This document shows positions 61,201-64,000 of a DNA stretch of 64,000 nt, piece by piece. The notes under the pieces are model-generated. The model did not search any database. It was not told where the DNA came from and saw only the letters and a program-made list of their open reading frames with translations. Source of the DNA: Larimichthys crocea (Eukaryota; Chordata; Actinopteri; Sciaenidae); the NCBI RefSeq assembly GCF_000972845.2, contig NC_040029.1:941702-1005701 (forward strand), in the 5' to 3' direction. Position 1 is the stretch's first letter. The number at the start of each line of letters is the position of its first letter. Made by a program: the position numbers and the translations under genes.

Positions 61201-63402
61201 TTTACTTTATGCAGCAAAGAAAGATGAAATTCGCACAGTGATTTGCCAAATGGTAGACAATTACAAAGTGCTGCGTCAGTCGGGCAGAGAGTTTAGTGTT
61301 TACCTGCTGTGGATACATCTGTGTCTGTGGAGGAGGAGAACTTTAATGTAGTTTCTTTTGTTCGACTCTTGTCTCCAAGATTACAGAAACATACAAAAAC
61401 GTTGACAGGTAGGCAATTTTCTCCCCATTTCTCTCTTCACTGTCAACTACCAGGAGATGCAACAGGCCTCAATTAGTGTAAAACAGAGTGATGAGCTTCA
61501 GGAAACAACTTTTGGGTACACAGGAACAAAATTGCTCAAATTAACCTTGCTCTCTGAATAAATTTAGAACAAAAACCAAAAAGAACGAGCCATAACAGTG
61601 TCACGTGGCAGCCTTAGTAACAGCAGCACTGTGTGTATGTGTGTGTCTAACCTGCTGGGAGAAGCGCTGCTGGGTCTGGATCTGGTAGTGCTCCTCTGTC
61701 GTCACCCGGGCGGCGCTGGCTACGGCTGCCCGCGGCAGCGTCTCCACCTCCTTGATGGCTTCCATGGAAACGCTTTGGGGTAGCACTTGGAAGAGTGACG
61801 TCACGTACATGATGACACTCTTCTTGTCAGGGTGAGGCACAGCCACATCTGAAGGGCAGAGAGAGGAGAGGTGATTTTTAAATTCACGGATAAGCCTCTC
61901 GAGATCGAGACATTTATATTCACATAAACAATTCTCCCCAACCCCAAACAACACATCCTGAAGAGACAAGGAGAGAAGAGCAATAGAATCAATACAGAGA
62001 GGGAAAAAACTTTTAGACTCAAAAAAATGTTTATAAGTCTGTGTATAATATCTCTCTGGTTAAAGTAAAAAAAAAAAGCATTCTTAGACTTAGAGAAAGA
62101 TGATGGCTTTACTAAGTCACCATAGTTACAATAATAAGTACTTGGTGATGCTCAGGGTTAGTCAATCTGCACAGAGCAGCTCAAGCTGGCAGGAAGCCCG
62201 CTGTGTTTTACAGTACGCAGCGTGGAAAAACTAAACACTGACCCTAGACCCTATAGTCTCACCTTCATGCTGGGAAGGAAAGGTTGAAACGAGGGGTCTA
62301 CAATCTGCCACTGCACTACTAGATGCCACTAAATCTTACACACTGGACCTTTAGAAGTCAATATTTGTCTTGTCTTCTATGATAGCACTGAATATTTTTG
62401 CCTTTTGGACGTCTGCCCTGACAAAAATCTGACAAAAAATTGACATAGACTTCAGAAAGTTGTATTTTATGACATATTATCCTGAATTATTCAAGGAATA
62501 ATTGTCAGAATAATTAATAATGACAATAATCATTAGTTGCAGCCCCCAGAAACAAAATAGAGATCTCAGTTTAAGAAGTTATTAAAATGAGATGGAGCTT
62601 AAGAATGAATATAAGGACGTGACAGCCACTTAAAAGCATCCAATGTGCTGTAGGGTGACGCAGTGAGGCGTCCAGCTGCAAAAAAAAAAACATTTGAGTC
62701 ATTTTTCTTTGCGCTCATGAATAACTGTCAGCCACTGTTAAGGCTGCTTTTTATTTCCCAAAGCATCAGTGTGCGTCAGTCAGCCTGCCTGCTCTGAATC
62801 CCACAGCTAAATTAAGTCCGAGCTAACTTTTCCAGCAGGTGCAGAAGAAACATAAGAGAGCGATGGTTTGAGGAAGGGTGGCCAAGAGCCCGTGGCCCGG
62901 CCAGTCAGCCCAGGGCGGAACTAATAGAGACAGATCACAGCGGGGCTGAGACACTTACAGATAAATGAACACCATAAGAGGCTGAAACGCAGATAGAGAG
63001 AGGACAGGAGAGAGAGGGGGAGAGCTGAGGGAAGAAAAAGAGACGGAGTGCTAATGAACTGATGGTTAACAGAGTGATGTGTGGAGTGAGGTCAGCTCAT
63101 GACTGTAGGAATAATGAACAGGAGAAAGAAGGAAGAGGGACGGTAATGGAGGAAAAGAAACCAGAGAGGTGGAGAGAGAAAAGTCGCCAAACAGAGATGA
63201 GTGTGTGCCAAGAAAGATGTGTGTGATAGATAGATAAAGCTGGAGTCATATTTTTGGCCGTGGAATACTGATTTATCAGCATCACGGAGAAATCTGAGGA
63301 TGTTATTATTTGTCTGAGGAAGACAAACAGCTCCATAAATAAAGCCACCATCTGCAAGTGTGTGTCTAAGTGTGTACACATCCCTCACTTGTGTAGTCCA
63401 CT
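58246..63402. repeat. Exon 8 unit, copy C (direct)
   Basis: This is the third copy of the exon 8 unit, in the same orientation as copy A. It has an intact exon 8 frame and lacks both the 270-bp retroelement and the C tract found in A/B. At its right end it continues into the 0.47 kb segment and then into unique intron 7 sequence. It is therefore the copy most likely to represent the normal chromosome. Numerous small insertions relative to A occur, concentrated around 60,480-60,740. Confidence 0.9.
61652..61848 (-). CDS. dmd: dmd exon 8 (197 nt), intact copy
   Basis: This exon encodes the end of the second calponin-homology domain and the start of hinge 1: [66 protein letters not shown]. The human exon has [40 protein letters not shown] and ends HYSQQ. 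It is 15 nt longer than human (182 nt), and the extra five residues form the alanine-rich AAVASAAR stretch after LPR. Acceptor TTCAG ends at 61,849 and donor GTTAGA begins at 61,651. Phases match the mammalian exon. Confidence 0.95.
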
Positions 63403-64000
63403 CTGTTTCCCCATCCTATGATCTCCATTTTAATCATTTCAGCACAGCTACATGTTTGTGCATACTTATAAGGCTCTGCCGGTGTTTGTGTGTTTGCATG
63501 TGTGTGCATTTGTGTTAGTGTGTTTTTGTTTTTGTGGAGGCACACTGACTGCAAAATAGTTGTGCGTGCACAAAACAAATTCTAAGCGCCGCTCGGTCTG
63601 CAAGTCAACATTTGAGAGACACGGAGGATTTGGAGGAGCAGCTTGTTTCTGAGGCTGCTCGCTCACTGTTCTCCAGCTGTTTGCGCTTCCGAGCACTTAA
63701 GAGGCCGCTTAGCAACCATGTTTGAGGAGCAAGCTGCAACAGGACACACCCACAGTCTTTTGAAGTCATCACAGAAAAACAAGGTTGAATAAATAGAAAA
63801 TGATTGACAACCAGATGACTAGTCATGTGATAGAAGTTAGGCATTTATGTCACGCTGCCTCGTTTATTGGTTCAGTGGGGTCAGATTTGTGCCACGCCCT
63901 TTCTGACAAAGCTGTCATTCAGAATGAAAGTTAATAAATATTTTTACACTCCACAATTCCACTATTAACTTCTTTTAAATTGGTTACAAAATAAAGCTCA
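61849..64000 (-). other. dmd: Intron 7, partial
   Basis: This is the 3' part of intron 7 (transcript sense) upstream of exon 8. It includes the remainder of unit copy C, the 0.47 kb segment (63,403-63,884) that is also found inverted at 38,147-38,617, and about 115 bp of sequence not seen elsewhere in the window. No exon 7 is present. Confidence 0.8.
63403..63884. repeat. 0.47 kb segment, reverse complement of 38,147-38,617
   Basis: This segment runs from 'ctgtttccccatcctatgat' to 'attggttcagtggggtcag'. It directly follows unit copy C and precedes unique intron 7 sequence ('atttgtgccacgcc'). Confidence 0.92.

Larger units (their letters stand above)
1..64000 (-). other. dmd: dmd (dystrophin) locus, partial: exons 8-22
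   Basis: The whole window lies within one dystrophin gene read on the minus strand. Dystrophin is the large subsarcolemmal actin-binding protein that links F-actin to the dystroglycan complex. Seventeen coding segments match human exons 8 to 22 in order, all with GT donors and AG acceptors, giving about 772 codons in one open frame. Exons 1-7 (most of the actin-binding domain) would lie beyond the right edge and exons 23 onward beyond the left edge. Eight exons (9, 11, 12, 13, 14, 15, 16 and 18) have exactly the human length, as do exon 22 and the summed halves of exon 20. Length changes elsewhere are multiples of three. The right half contains duplicated and inverted blocks that are probably assembly artefacts, so the apparent distance between exons 8 and 9 is inflated. 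Confidence 0.95.

Noticed and set aside
1..64000. Utrophin as the identity of the gene
   Set aside because: Several peptides resemble utrophin, as expected for paralogues. However, SYAYTQAAYV (exon 9), VASME (exon 11) and LESLPPARYKET (exon 22) fit dystrophin, and exon sizes match DMD nearly exactly.

Overview
The window is a vertebrate, almost certainly teleost fish, genomic segment lying inside one gene: dystrophin (dmd), on the minus strand. Seventeen short minus-strand open segments, each bounded by AG/GT splice signals, translate to the consecutive peptides encoded by human DMD exons 8 to 22. The order is conserved: exon 8 near 61.8 kb, exon 22 near 0.8 kb. The exons sum to 2,318 nt (about 772 codons) and stay in one frame. 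Dystrophin rather than utrophin is indicated by the hinge-1 peptide SYAYTQAAYV, the hinge-2 peptide PPPQKKRQ followed by VVDSELRK, and the exon 13 peptide [19 protein letters not shown]. Fish origin is inferred from compact introns, abundant CA/TG microsatellites, and SINE and other repeat sequences of a type I associate with percomorph fish.

Protein layout (transcript order): exon 8, end of the second calponin-homology domain and start of hinge 1; exon 9, hinge 1; exons 10-12, spectrin repeat 1; exons 12-14, repeat 2; exons 14-16, repeat 3; exon 17, hinge 2; exons 18-20, repeat 4; exons 20-21, repeat 5; exon 22, start of repeat 6. Two mammalian exons, 10 and 20, are each interrupted by an additional phase-0 intron.

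DNA layout: 1-32.3 kb is ordinary intron/exon sequence carrying exons 22 to 9. From 29,290 to 64,000 the structure is highly abnormal. A block from exon 10 through intron 8 (29,290-38,146) is repeated in direct orientation at 38,628-47,397, after a 10-N gap. A 5.2-5.3 kb unit carrying exon 8 then occurs three times: direct (47,400-52,714), inverted (52,715-58,019) and direct (58,246-63,402). The first two form a near-perfect palindrome centred at 52,714/52,715. A 0.47 kb segment just before the N gap (38,147-38,617) recurs inverted at 63,403-63,884. Copies of exons 8, 9 and 10 inside the extra blocks carry single-base indels that break the frame, and one retroelement insertion is present in two units and absent from the third. 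The simplest reading is unmerged haplotypes plus a snap-back chimeric read in a long-read assembly. An inversion polymorphism around exon 8 is the biological alternative.

No other protein-coding gene, RNA gene or CRISPR array could be supported. All other open frames are intronic, antisense to exons, or simple-sequence.
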